64,000 nucleotides of DNA from contig JANYAE010000066.1 of assembly GCA_025355105.1 (NCBI GenBank), positions 1 to 64,000 on the forward strand, in the 5' to 3' direction. A model generated the notes under the pieces. It had not been told where the DNA came from and searched no databases. It saw nothing but the letters and a program-made list of their open reading frames with translations. Position numbers and translations under genes: made by a program. Below, in pieces: positions 18,188 to 27,372 of the stretch; positions within the stretch are counted from its first letter, which is position 1; each line of letters begins with the position of its first letter. This DNA is from Pseudomonadota bacterium (GTDB taxonomy: Bacteria > Pseudomonadota > Gammaproteobacteria > Steroidobacterales > Steroidobacteraceae).

Positions 18188-19498
18188 ATGATCCCCGCGC
18201 CGCGCGACAACCCCCAGGTCACGACGCTGCGCGGCACGACGCCGCAGGACCGGCCGCTCGATCCCGGACCGGGCCGCCGCCGCCGGCAGCGGCGCATCGC
18301 GCTGGCGGCGGTTGCGCTCGCCGCGCTCGCCGCGCTCGCCGTTCCCGCACTGCGCTCGCTCTCGAACGGCGAGCGCGCCGTGCCGGCCGCGCAGCTGCGG
18401 CTCGCGACCGTGAGCCGCGGCCGCTTCGTCAGCGAGGTGTCGGCGCAGGGCGTGGTGGTCGCGGCGCTGTCGCCGACGCTGGTCGCGACCGCCGCCGGCA
18501 GCGTCGCCTACCGCGTGCGCGCCGGCGAGCCGGTGCGCAAGGGCCAGCTGCTCGGCGTCATCGACAGCCCGGAGCTCGAGAACGAATACTCCAAGGAAAA
18601 GGCCTCGCTCGAGTCGCTCGAGGCGACGCTGTCGCGCGAACAGCTCGACTATCGCCGCAAGCTGCTCACCAACCGCGAGAGCCGCGACCAGGCGGCGATC
18701 GAACTCAAGGCCGCCGAACGCGAGTGGCAGCGCGCCGAGTGGGCCTTCGGCCAGGGCGCGATGAGCCAGCGTGACCACGACAAGGCCGGCGACGCGCTCG
18801 AAGCGGCGCGCATCAAGTCCCGACACTCGGCCGACAGCGCCGCGCTCGAGGACGACAGCCTGGCGCTCGAGCTCAGGACCCGCCAGCTGGACCGCGACCG
18901 GCAGCGACTGGTCTGCGACGAACTGAAGCGCCGCGTCGCGGCCCTCGAGCTGCACGCGCCGGTGGACGGCATCGTCGGCACGCTCGCGGTCGCCGAGCGC
19001 ACGCGGGTCGCCGCGCAGGCGGCGGTGATCACGGTCGTCGACCCGTCGGTCTACGAGGTCGAGTTCACCGCGCCGGACGTCTACGCCGGCACGCTCAAGC
19101 CCGGTATGCGCGCCGAGATCTTCGTCGGCAGCGACAGCGCGCAGGCGACCGTCGTCGCGCTGTCGCCGGAGGTCCGGCAGGGCCAGATCGTCGGCCGGGC
19201 GCGCTTCGCCGGCGCACAGCCGGCGGCGCTCAGCCAGAACCAGCGCGTCACGGTGCGCGTGCTCATCGACGCGCGCGACGGCGTGCTCAAGGTCGAGCGC
19301 GGCGCGTTCGTCGAAGCCGGCGGCGGCCGCGTGGCCTACCGCGTCAGCGGCGACCGCGCCGAGCGCGTCGCGGTCCACCTCGGCAACTCGAGCGCCGGCG
19401 AGGTGGAGATCCTCGACGGCCTCGCGGCCGGCGACAGCATCATCGTCTCGAGCCTGTCGGGCTTCGAGGACGCGCCGCGCGTGCGGCTCACCCACTGA
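18188..19498 (+). CDS. HlyD/MacA-type periplasmic adaptor of an ABC exporter
   Basis: A 436-residue membrane-fusion protein. A single TM helix (about residues 37-58, RIALAAVALAALAALAVPAL) is followed by a barrel-sandwich half, a long charged alpha-helical hairpin (about 115-220, rich in E, L and R) and the returning lipoyl half (LHAPVDGIVGTL). Beta-barrel and membrane-proximal domains complete it. It should bridge the inner-membrane ABC components encoded just downstream to an outer-membrane channel that is not encoded here. It is the first gene of the sigma-54-type operon, 32 bases before the ATPase gene. Confidence 0.88.
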   Translation: MIPAPRDNPQVTTLRGTTPQDRPLDPGPGRRRRQRRIALAAVALAALAALAVPALRSLSNGERAVPAAQLRLATVSRGRFVSEVSAQGVVVAALSPTLVATAAGSVAYRVRAGEPVRKGQLLGVIDSPELENEYSKEKASLESLEATLSREQLDYRRKLLTNRESRDQAAIELKAAEREWQRAEWAFGQGAMSQRDHDKAGDALEAARIKSRHSADSAALEDDSLALELRTRQLDRDRQRLVCDELKRRVAALELHAPVDGIVGTLAVAERTRVAAQAAVITVVDPSVYEVEFTAPDVYAGTLKPGMRAEIFVGSDSAQATVVALSPEVRQGQIVGRARFAGAQPAALSQNQRVTVRVLIDARDGVLKVERGAFVEAGGGRVAYRVSGDRAERVAVHLGNSSAGEVEILDGLAAGDSIIVSSLSGFEDAPRVRLTH

Positions 19499-19530
19499 CC
19501 TCCCGCGCCAAGCCACCGAGGAACCGCCCC

Positions 19531-20241
<711 letters not shown>

Positions 20242-20250
20242 GGAGGGCTC

Positions 20251-21564
20251 ATGCTCGGCTACTACCTGCGGCTCGCCTGGCTCAGCCTGAAGCGCACGCC
20301 GGCCATCACGCTGCTGATGATCGGCGCTATCGCGCTCGGCATCGGCGCGACCACCACCACGCTGACGGTCTACCACCGCATGTCGACCAACCCGATCGCG
20401 CAGCGCAACGACGTGCTGCGCGCGGTGACGCTCGACAACTGGTCGGCGGACCGGCCGTGGGACACCGACCACCCCGACAACGCGCCGGCCGAGCTCACCT
20501 ACCGCGACGCGCTGGCGATCGCCCAGGGAGCGCCGGCCTCGCGCCTCGTGGTGATGCGCAAGACCAGCCTGACCGCCGAGCCGGGCGCCGGGCGACCGCC
20601 TTTCCTGGTCGTGGTGCGGCTGGCGACACACGACTTCTTCCCGATGTTCGACGTGCCCTTCGCCTACGGCGCCGGCTGGGACGGCAAGGCCGACCGCGAC
20701 GGCGAGCCGGTCGCGGTGCTCTCCAAGGAGACCAACGGCAAGCTGTTCGGCGGCGAGAACAGCGTCGGCAAGATCGTGCGGCTCGACGGCCGCGAGTACC
20801 GCGTGATCGGCGTGCTCGCCGACTGGCAGCCGACGCCGAAGTTCTACGACCTCAACAACGGCGAGTACGACACGCCCGAGGACCTGTTCCTGCCGTTCGC
20901 GCTCGGCGCGACGCTCGAGCTGCAGCCGGCCGGCAACGTCAATTGCTGGAAGCCGGAGACGCTGGCCGGGCTGCGCGACCTGTTCGGCTCGGAGTGCATC
21001 TGGCACCAGCTGTGGGCGGAGCTGCGCACGCCGGCCGAGGTCGAGCGCTTCCAGTCGTACATTGACGGCTACGTCGCCGAGCAGAAGAAGCTCGGCCGCT
21101 TCCCGCGCAGGATCAACAACCGCCTGTACACGGTCGACGAGTGGCTGGCGCGCCACGAGGTCGTCGGCCGCGACAGCCGCGTGCTGCTGGTGGTGTCGTT
21201 CGCGTTTCTCGCCGTCTGCGTGCTCAACGTCGTCGGCCTGCTGCTGTCGCGCTTCCTCGGTGCCGCGGGCGCCACCGCGATCCGCCGCGCGCTCGGCGCG
21301 AGCCGCGGCGAGATCTTCCGCCAGCATCTGGTCGAGGTCGGCCTGGTCGGCGCGCTGGCCGGCATCGGCGGCCTCGCGCTCGGTGCGGTCGGCCTGACGG
21401 CGCTGCAGCAGCTCTATTCGAGCTACGACCGGCTGACGCAGCTGGACCTGTCGATGACCCTGGCGGCGATCGCGCTGGCGGTGCTCGCCGGCTTGCTCGC
21501 CGGTCTCTACCCCGCGTGGCGCATTTGCCGCGTGCAGCCGGCCGGCTACCTGAAGACGCAGTAG
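20251..21564 (+). CDS. FtsX/MacB-type ABC transporter permease
   Basis: A 437-residue permease. It has an N-terminal TM helix (LLMIGAIALGIGATTTTLTV), a periplasmic MacB-PCD domain (about 50-295) and three C-terminal TM helices in an FtsX domain. The FtsX part includes the cytoplasmic coupling segment IRRALGASRGEIFRQHLVE and ends LLAGLYPAWRICRVQPAGYLKTQ. Together with the following permease it would form a heterodimer. The transported substrate is unknown; relatives export peptides, antimicrobials or lipoproteins. Confidence 0.88.
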   Translation: MLGYYLRLAWLSLKRTPAITLLMIGAIALGIGATTTTLTVYHRMSTNPIAQRNDVLRAVTLDNWSADRPWDTDHPDNAPAELTYRDALAIAQGAPASRLVVMRKTSLTAEPGAGRPPFLVVVRLATHDFFPMFDVPFAYGAGWDGKADRDGEPVAVLSKETNGKLFGGENSVGKIVRLDGREYRVIGVLADWQPTPKFYDLNNGEYDTPEDLFLPFALGATLELQPAGNVNCWKPETLAGLRDLFGSECIWHQLWAELRTPAEVERFQSYIDGYVAEQKKLGRFPRRINNRLYTVDEWLARHEVVGRDSRVLLVVSFAFLAVCVLNVVGLLLSRFLGAAGATAIRRALGASRGEIFRQHLVEVGLVGALAGIGGLALGAVGLTALQQLYSSYDRLTQLDLSMTLAAIALAVLAGLLAGLYPAWRICRVQPAGYLKTQ

Positions 21565-21581
21565 CCGAGGAGCACCGCATC

Positions 21582-22790
21582 ATGGAAATCCGTCCCATCC
21601 TGTCGGCGCTGCTGCGCAACCGCACCGGCGCGCTGCTGGTCGGCCTGCAGGTCGCGATCACGTTGGCGGTGATCGCCAACGCGTTCTTCATCATCGCCAG
21701 CCGCCTCGAGAAGATCCGCCGCCCGACCGGCATCGACACGCCGAACCTGATCTTCGCCGAGAGCGAGGGCTACGCGCCGGACTACGAGCACGCCGCGACG
21801 CTGAGCAGCGACCTCGCACTGCTCAAGGGCATCGCCGGCGTGGTCGCGGTGACCTCGACCAACTCGGTGCCGCTGTCCGGCGGCGGCAGCGCCAACAACT
21901 ATCACGCGACGCCGGACCCGAAGGCGGCGCCGATCGCCGGCAACTACTTTGAGGTCAACGCCGACTTCATCGACGCCTACGGCCTGACGCTGGTTGCCGG
22001 CCGCGCCTTCCGCGCCGAGGAGTTCACGCCGGTGCCGGCCAACAACGACCTGCCGCCGGTGCTGATCCTCACCGAGACCATGGCCAAGACCGCCTTCGGC
22101 GCGGAGCCGGCGCTCGGCAAGCGCCTCTACGACGAGAACGGCAAGTCCGGCGAGGTGATCGGCATCGTCTCCGACATGCAGGGCTCGTGGCTCGGCAATA
22201 CCCGCCCCGGGCCGCAAGACCTCGTGTTCCACCCCAACGGCGGCTTCGGCAAGACCTGGCGCTACGTGATCCGGGTGCGGCCCGGCGAGCGCGACCGGCT
22301 GCTGCCGCAGATCGAGAAGGCGCTCAACGGCAGCGGCCACGGCCGCGCCATCATCTGGGTGCGGCCGCACGAATACTGGCTGACGCGCACCTTCCGCGCC
22401 GACCGGCGCATGGTCGTGTTCCTGTCCACGCTGGTGATCCTGATGACCGCGGTGACCGCGCTCGGCATCATCGGCCTCGCGACCTTCCAGGTGAACGCGC
22501 GCCGCAAGCAGATCGGCACGCGTCGCGCGCTCGGCGCGCGCCGCGCCGACATCGTCCGCTACTTCCAGCTCGAGAACGGGCTGCTCGGCGCGGGTGGCGT
22601 GGTCATCGGCGCGCTGCTCGCCTACGCCGCCAGCGGCTGGCTGACCAACGCCTTCCAGATGCCGCCGCTGCCGCCGCTGTACGTGCTGGCGAGCGCGCTG
22701 GCGCTGCTGGCGCTCGGCCAGCTGGCGGTGCTGTGGCCGGCGCGCCGCGCCGGCGCCATCGACCCGGCGGTCGCGACCCGCACCGTCTAG
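21582..22790 (+). CDS. FtsX/MacB-type ABC transporter permease (second)
   Basis: A 402-residue permease with the same plan as its neighbour: N-terminal TM (GALLVGLQVAITLAVIANAFF), MacB-PCD periplasmic domain and three C-terminal TMs. The coupling segment is RRALGARRADIVRYFQLENG, and it ends PARRAGAIDPAVATRTV. The start at MEIRPILSALL is 17 bases after the first permease stop. Having two non-identical permeases with one ATPase, one adaptor and a sigma-54 two-component system is an arrangement known from Xanthomonadales-type genomes (from memory). The operon runs on into the response regulator after an 80-base gap. Confidence 0.87.
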   Translation: MEIRPILSALLRNRTGALLVGLQVAITLAVIANAFFIIASRLEKIRRPTGIDTPNLIFAESEGYAPDYEHAATLSSDLALLKGIAGVVAVTSTNSVPLSGGGSANNYHATPDPKAAPIAGNYFEVNADFIDAYGLTLVAGRAFRAEEFTPVPANNDLPPVLILTETMAKTAFGAEPALGKRLYDENGKSGEVIGIVSDMQGSWLGNTRPGPQDLVFHPNGGFGKTWRYVIRVRPGERDRLLPQIEKALNGSGHGRAIIWVRPHEYWLTRTFRADRRMVVFLSTLVILMTAVTALGIIGLATFQVNARRKQIGTRRALGARRADIVRYFQLENGLLGAGGVVIGALLAYAASGWLTNAFQMPPLPPLYVLASALALLALGQLAVLWPARRAGAIDPAVATRTV

Positions 22791-22870
22791 GCCGGCGGCG
22801 GCGCTACACTGGCAGCCGACGCAGGCCGCCCGGGCGGACGGTCCGCGCCTCCTGACCGCCGGAGCCCGGG

Positions 22871-24205
22871 ATGGCCGCGCCGACCGTACTCGTGATCGAC
22901 GACAACGCCGCGGTGCGCACCGCGCTCGAGGTGCTGCTGGCACTGCACGGCCTCGCGACCGTCGCGGCGGCGACGCCGGCCGAGGGCCTCGCGCGGCTGG
23001 CCGCGGGCCGCGTTGACCTCGTGATCCAGGACATGAACTTCTCGCGCGACACGACCTCCGGCGAGGAGGGCGTGCAGCTCTTTCACGCGCTGCGCGATGC
23101 GCAGCCGGGCGTGCCGATCGTGCTCCTGACCGCCTGGACCCACCTCGAGACCGCGGTCGAGCTGGTGCGCGCCGGCGCCGCCGACTACCTGCCGAAGCCG
23201 TGGGACGACGCGCGCCTGGTGACCACCGTCCGCAACCTCGTCGCGCTCGGCCGCGTGACGCGGGAGCGCGAGTCGCTGCGCGGCGAGCGGCAGGCGGTGC
23301 GCGAGGCGCTGGCCGGCCGCTACGACCTGCGCGGGGCGGTCTACGAGAGCGACGCCATGCACGAGCTGTTCGTCACCGCGACCCGGATCGCGCCGGCCGA
23401 CGTGCCGGTGCTGCTCACTGGGCCGAACGGCGCCGGCAAGGAAGTGCTCGCCGAGGTGATCCAGGCGAACTCGGCGGTGCGCGACGGAGCCTTCATCCGC
23501 GTCAACGTCGGCGCGCTGCCGGCGGAGCTGATGGAGTCCGAGCTGTTCGGCGCCGAGGCCGGCGCCTACACCGGCGCCGGCCAGGCGCGCGCCGGGCGCT
23601 TCGAGGCCGCCGACCGCGGCACGCTGTTCCTCGACGAGATCGGCAACCTGTCGCTGGCCGGGCAGGCGAAGCTGCTGCGCGTGCTCGAGACCGGCAGCTT
23701 CGAGCGGCTCGGCAGCACCACGACGCGCAAGGTGCGGGTGCGCCTCTTGTTCGCGACCAACGCCGACCTCAAGGCGGCGATCCGCGCCGGCAGCTTTCGC
23801 GAGGACCTCTACTACCGGATCAACGTCATCGAGCTCAGGGTGCCGCCGCTCGCCGCCCGGCCGAGCGACATCCTGCCGCTCGCGCGCCGCTTCCTCGCGC
23901 CCGGCTACACGCTGGAGCCGGCCGCGGAGCGCGCGCTCGTCGGCCACCCGTGGCCGGGCAACGTCCGCGAGCTGCGCAACGCCGTGCAGCGGGCCTGCCT
24001 GCTGTCGGCCGGGACGCAGCTCAAGGCCGACGCGCTCGGGCTCGAGTCCGGCGCCGCGACGCCTGAGCGCGAGCCGGACGCCGGCGAGATCCGCGCCGCC
24101 CTGGCGCGCGCCGGCGGGGTGGTCGCGCGCGCCGCGCGCGAGCTCGGACTCACGCGCCAGTCGCTGTACCGGCGCATGGACAAGCTCGGCCTCGAGGGCA
24201 GCTGA
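22871..24205 (+). CDS. sigma-54-dependent response regulator
   Basis: A 444-residue NtrC-family activator. The receiver (about 1-125) has Asp10/Asp11 and phosphoacceptor Asp54 (IQDMNFSRD). The AAA+ domain (about 150-380) has Walker A GPNGAGKE (commonly GESGTGKE), a GAYTGA loop in place of GAFTGA, Walker B GTLFLDEI and a HPWPGNVREL arm. The C-terminal Fis-type HTH reads AARELGLTRQSLYRRMDKLG. It activates sigma-54 promoters by ATP hydrolysis when phosphorylated. Its likely target is the exporter promoter at 18061-18076, and its likely partner is the kinase at 25633-26985, now separated from it by two nickel genes. Confidence 0.92.
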   Translation: MAAPTVLVIDDNAAVRTALEVLLALHGLATVAAATPAEGLARLAAGRVDLVIQDMNFSRDTTSGEEGVQLFHALRDAQPGVPIVLLTAWTHLETAVELVRAGAADYLPKPWDDARLVTTVRNLVALGRVTRERESLRGERQAVREALAGRYDLRGAVYESDAMHELFVTATRIAPADVPVLLTGPNGAGKEVLAEVIQANSAVRDGAFIRVNVGALPAELMESELFGAEAGAYTGAGQARAGRFEAADRGTLFLDEIGNLSLAGQAKLLRVLETGSFERLGSTTTRKVRVRLLFATNADLKAAIRAGSFREDLYYRINVIELRVPPLAARPSDILPLARRFLAPGYTLEPAAERALVGHPWPGNVRELRNAVQRACLLSAGTQLKADALGLESGAATPEREPDAGEIRAALARAGGVVARAARELGLTRQSLYRRMDKLGLEGS

Positions 24206-24214
24206 GGAAGCACG

Positions 24215-24685
24215 ATGGAAAGATTCACGATCTCGCTCGACGACGAGCTGGCGCAGGAGTTCGACGCCTTCATCGCCGCGCGCGGCCACGCCAACCGCAG
24301 CGAGGCGGTCCGCGACCTGATCCGCGCGCGGCTCGAGGCCGAGCGCCAGGCGGACACCAGCGGCCACTGCGTCGCGAGCCTGTCCTACGTCTACAACCAC
24401 CACCAGCGCGAGCTCGCCGAGCGCCTCGCCGAGCACCAGCACGCGCAGCATGACCTGACGGTCGCGAGCCTGCACGTGCACCTCGACCACGAGAACTGCC
24501 TCGAGAGCGTGATCCTGCAGGGGCCGACCGCGGCGGTCCGCGGCCTCGCCGGGCGGCTGAGCGCCGAGCCCGGCGTGCGCCACGGCTCGCTGAACGTGAT
24601 CAGCGTCGAGCCGACCGCGCGCCACAGCCACGCGCCCTTCGCGCCGGGCCGGCTGCCGCACGTGCACCTGAAGCCGCGCTACTGA
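24215..24685 (+). CDS. nikR: nickel-responsive transcriptional regulator NikR
   Basis: A 156-residue ribbon-helix-helix repressor. The N-terminal RHH (MERFTISLDDELAQEFDAF, to about residue 45) precedes an ACT-like nickel-binding domain. His76, His87, His89 and Cys95 fall at exactly the residue numbers of the E. coli nickel ligands (SLHVHLDHENC). It should repress nickel uptake when nickel is plentiful. A matching operator lies just before the nickel permease 79 bases downstream. The gene begins 9 bases after the sigma-54 regulator, so it may also be read from that operon. The C-terminus is about 20 residues longer than in E. coli. Confidence 0.93.
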   Translation: MERFTISLDDELAQEFDAFIAARGHANRSEAVRDLIRARLEAERQADTSGHCVASLSYVYNHHQRELAERLAEHQHAQHDLTVASLHVHLDHENCLESVILQGPTAAVRGLAGRLSAEPGVRHGSLNVISVEPTARHSHAPFAPGRLPHVHLKPRY

Positions 24686-24727
24686 CGCTGCGGAAAACCG
24701 AGCTGCCGGGGCCGGCCGGCCGGTCTA

Positions 24728-24754
24728 GTATGAACGGACGCAAAATCCTCATAC
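24728..24754. promoter_or_regulatory. NikR operator (GTATGA-N15-TCATAC)
   Basis: Perfect inverted half-sites GTATGA (24728-24733) and TCATAC (24749-24754) match both halves of the E. coli nik operator, which is GTATGA-N16-TCATAC. Here the spacer is 15. The site ends one base before the GGAGG ribosome-binding sequence of the nickel permease and overlaps a possible -10 (TAGTAT, 24726-24731). Confidence 0.75.
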
Positions 24755-24764
24755 GGAGGCCCGC

Positions 24765-25586
24765 GTGCCGTCCCTGCCCACCGACTTCACGGCGCTGGCG
24801 CTGGTGGTGTTCCTGCTCGGCGCCCGCCACGGGCTCGACGCGGACCACCTCGCGACCATCGACGGCCTGACGCGGGTCGGCAGCCGGCAGGGCGCCCGCC
24901 ACGCGCCGTTCTCCGGCGTGCTGTTCTCGCTCGGCCACGGCGCCGTGGTGGTCGCGATCGCCGCGCTGGTCGGCAGCTGGTCCGCCCGCTGGCAGACGCC
25001 GCTCTGGCTCGAGCAGAGCGGGCTGTGGATCTCGGTCTTCTTCCTGACGCTGCTCGGCGTGGTCAACCTGCGCGCGGTGCTGACCGCCGCGCCCAGCGAG
25101 GTGGTCGCGCCGGTCGGCATCAAGGGCCGCTTCCTCGGCCGCCTCGCGCGCGCCGACCGGCCACTGACGGTGCTGCTGGTCGGCGCGCTGTTCGCGCTGT
25201 CCTTCGACACGATCAGCCAGGCGGCGCTGTTCGCCGTCGCCGGCGCGCGCTTCGGCGGCGTGCCGAACGCGCTGTTGCTCGGCTCCACCTTCCTGGCCGG
25301 CATGCTGCTGACCGACGGCTGCAACGGCTGGTTGATCGCGCGCCTGATCAAGCGTTCCGACGCGCTGGCGCGCATCACCTCGCGGGTCATGGGGCTGGCG
25401 GTCGGCCTGTCGAGCCTCGCGGTCGCGGCGCTCGGCATCGCGCGCTACGCGCTGCCGGGCTTCGCCGCCTGGAGCGAGGGCCGCGAGCTCGTGTTCGGGG
25501 TCGCGGTCGTGCTGCTGGTCTGCGGCAGCTTCGTCGGCGGCCGCTGGCTCGCGCGGCGCGCGCCGCCGCTGATCCGGCCGGCCTGA
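24765..25586 (+). CDS. NiCoT (HoxN/NixA) family nickel/cobalt permease
   Basis: A 273-residue membrane protein with the NiCoT signature RHGLDADHLATIDGLTR (the H-x4-D-H motif) in its first TM helix. FSLGHGAVV and LFALSFDTISQAALF match later conserved motifs. It has about seven TM helices and is shorter than the usual 330-350-residue NixA/HoxN, mainly in loops. It takes up Ni2+ (or Co2+). It starts at GTG 24765 with GGAGG seven bases upstream and is preceded by a NikR operator. No urease or hydrogenase gene is in the window to show where the nickel goes. Confidence 0.88.
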   Translation: MPSLPTDFTALALVVFLLGARHGLDADHLATIDGLTRVGSRQGARHAPFSGVLFSLGHGAVVVAIAALVGSWSARWQTPLWLEQSGLWISVFFLTLLGVVNLRAVLTAAPSEVVAPVGIKGRFLGRLARADRPLTVLLVGALFALSFDTISQAALFAVAGARFGGVPNALLLGSTFLAGMLLTDGCNGWLIARLIKRSDALARITSRVMGLAVGLSSLAVAALGIARYALPGFAAWSEGRELVFGVAVVLLVCGSFVGGRWLARRAPPLIRPA

Positions 25587-25632
25587 GCGCCGACTCGCCG
25601 CGCCGGGGGCACCCGGCTATGCTCGCGGCGCG

Positions 25633-26985
25633 ATGCCTGCGCCGAAGCCACCGCTGTTTTCCTTCGCCGGGCTGCTGGCGCTGCTGGTCGCGGGCGCGTT
25701 CGCGATCGGGGTGCTGCTGACGCTGGTGCTCGGCGGCGCGCTCGCCGACCGATGGCTCGCGGCTCTGCTCGCGCTGCTGGCCGGCCTGCCGGTCGCCGTG
25801 TTCGCGGCGCGCGCCGCGGCGCGGCCGTGGATCCGCTTCCTCGGCGCGCTGGCCGACGGCCTCGCGAGCCTCAAGGACGGCGACTTCAGCCTGAGCCTCG
25901 CCCGGCCGCGCGGCCTGCCGGAGGCCGATCTGCTGGCCGGCGCCTACAACGGTCTCAGCGAGCGCTTTCGCGCCGAGCGCCAGACCCTGCTGCAGCGGGA
26001 GCTGCTGCTCGACACGGTGATCCAGTCGACGCCGCTGGCGCTGGTGCTGACCAACGATCAGGGCGTCGTGATCTACGCCAACCTCGCCGCGCGGCACCTC
26101 TTTCAAGGCGGCCGGCCGATCGAGGGCTACGGCTTCAATGCGCTGGTCGAGTCCTCCGACGCGGCGCTGCGGGAGGCGATCGCCGGCGGCCAGGACACGC
26201 TGTTCACGATGCGCGTGGCCGAGGAGGCCGAGATCTTCCACCTCAGCCTGCGGCACTTCACGCTCAACGCGCGCTCGCATCACCTCTACCTCTTCAAGCA
26301 GCTGACGCGCGAGCTCAACGCCCAGGAGGTCGCGACCTGGAAGAAGGTGATCCGCGTGATCGCGCACGAGCTCAACAATTCGCTGGCGCCGATCTCCTCG
26401 CTGGCGCACTCCGGTCGCGCGCTCGCGGCGGCCCCGGACCGGGCGGCCCTCGAGCGGGTGTTCGAGACCATCGCCGGGCGCGCCCAGCACCTGCACAGCT
26501 TCATCGACGGCTACGCGCGCTTCGCCAAGCTGCCGCGGCCGCGCCCTGAGCAGGTGACGTGGCAGGCGTTCATCGAGCGGCTGCGGGCCACGATCGGCTT
26601 TCGGCTGGCCGGCGCGCTGCCGGACGGGCCCGGCTGGTTCGATCCGGCGCAGCTCGAGCAGGTGCTGATCAACCTGCTGAAGAACGCCCACGAGTCCGGC
26701 TCGCCGCCGGCCGCGGTCACGGTCACGGTCGGCACCGGTCGCGCCGGCATCGAGATCGCGGTGGCCGACCGCGGCCCCGGCATGCCGGCGGCAGTGCTCG
26801 AGCACGCGCTGGTGCCGTTCTTCTCGACCAAGGCGGAGGGCACCGGGCTCGGCCTGACGCTCAGCCGCGAGATCGTCGAGGCGCACGGTGGCCGCCTCGA
26901 GCTGCGCGCCCGGGACGGCGGCGGCACCGAGGTCCGGATCTGGTTGCCGGGCGGCCCGCACGGAACTGACCTTCACTTGACATAA
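25633..26985 (+). CDS. sensor histidine kinase (NtrY-like)
   Basis: A 450-residue kinase with two N-terminal TM helices (about 10-33 and 38-60), a HAMP-like stretch and a PAS domain (about 120-215, STPLALVLTNDQGVVIYAN). HisKA follows with His245 in VIAHELNNSLAPISS, then HATPase_c (NLLKNAHESG, DRGPGMP, GTGLGLTLSREIVEAHGG). The HELNNSLAPI signature is typical of kinases paired with NtrC-type regulators. The obvious partner is the sigma-54 response regulator at 22871-24205; nikR and the nickel permease lie between them. Confidence 0.9.
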   Translation: MPAPKPPLFSFAGLLALLVAGAFAIGVLLTLVLGGALADRWLAALLALLAGLPVAVFAARAAARPWIRFLGALADGLASLKDGDFSLSLARPRGLPEADLLAGAYNGLSERFRAERQTLLQRELLLDTVIQSTPLALVLTNDQGVVIYANLAARHLFQGGRPIEGYGFNALVESSDAALREAIAGGQDTLFTMRVAEEAEIFHLSLRHFTLNARSHHLYLFKQLTRELNAQEVATWKKVIRVIAHELNNSLAPISSLAHSGRALAAAPDRAALERVFETIAGRAQHLHSFIDGYARFAKLPRPRPEQVTWQAFIERLRATIGFRLAGALPDGPGWFDPAQLEQVLINLLKNAHESGSPPAAVTVTVGTGRAGIEIAVADRGPGMPAAVLEHALVPFFSTKAEGTGLGLTLSREIVEAHGGRLELRARDGGGTEVRIWLPGGPHGTDLHLT

Positions 26986-27088
26986 GACTTTCACCCACAA
27001 GGGCGAGACTGGCTTAGGGGAATGGCCTACTATTCGGCCCCCCGGGGTCCAAGGACAGTGACCGCGGAGCAACCACAGGCCTGCTTGC

Positions 27089-27286
27089 ATGATGCAATCT
27101 GATTCGCTCAAACGTTTTGCCACCGTTCGCCTGCTGACCGAGGCGGCCAACGAGGAACTTGATCCTGCCGGCGCTGCGGCGGCGGTCGAGCCGGTGCCGC
27201 GGCCGAGCGGCTGGGATCCCTTCGAGGTGTGGCGGACCCGGGTCCGTGACGCGCGTCGTGACGCCGAAGGTCCTGCCGGCGACTGA
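27089..27286 (+). CDS. small protein of unknown function
   Basis: A 65-residue ORF (MMQSDSLKRFATVRLLTEAA start) with a proline-rich middle and the compact segment GWDPFEVWRTRVRDA, then a charged tail. It has no TM or signal sequence. Codon third positions are G/C-biased like the neighbours, which favours coding. There is no strong ribosome-binding sequence, and I do not recognise the family. A hairpin (GGTGCGC/GCGCACC, 27314-27335) lies after it, before the diguanylate cyclase gene. Confidence 0.4.
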   Translation: MMQSDSLKRFATVRLLTEAANEELDPAGAAAAVEPVPRPSGWDPFEVWRTRVRDARRDAEGPAGD

Positions 27287-27372
27287 GGGCTGCGGGCCCT
27301 GATTTCGTGCGCCGGTGCGCAGTTCGGCGCGCACCGCCCGGTGTTAACTCGACATATTGACGAGACACCGAG

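Noticed and set aside
26977-26982. TTGACA as a -35 box for the small ORF
   Set aside because: No acceptable -10 lies 16-18 bases downstream.
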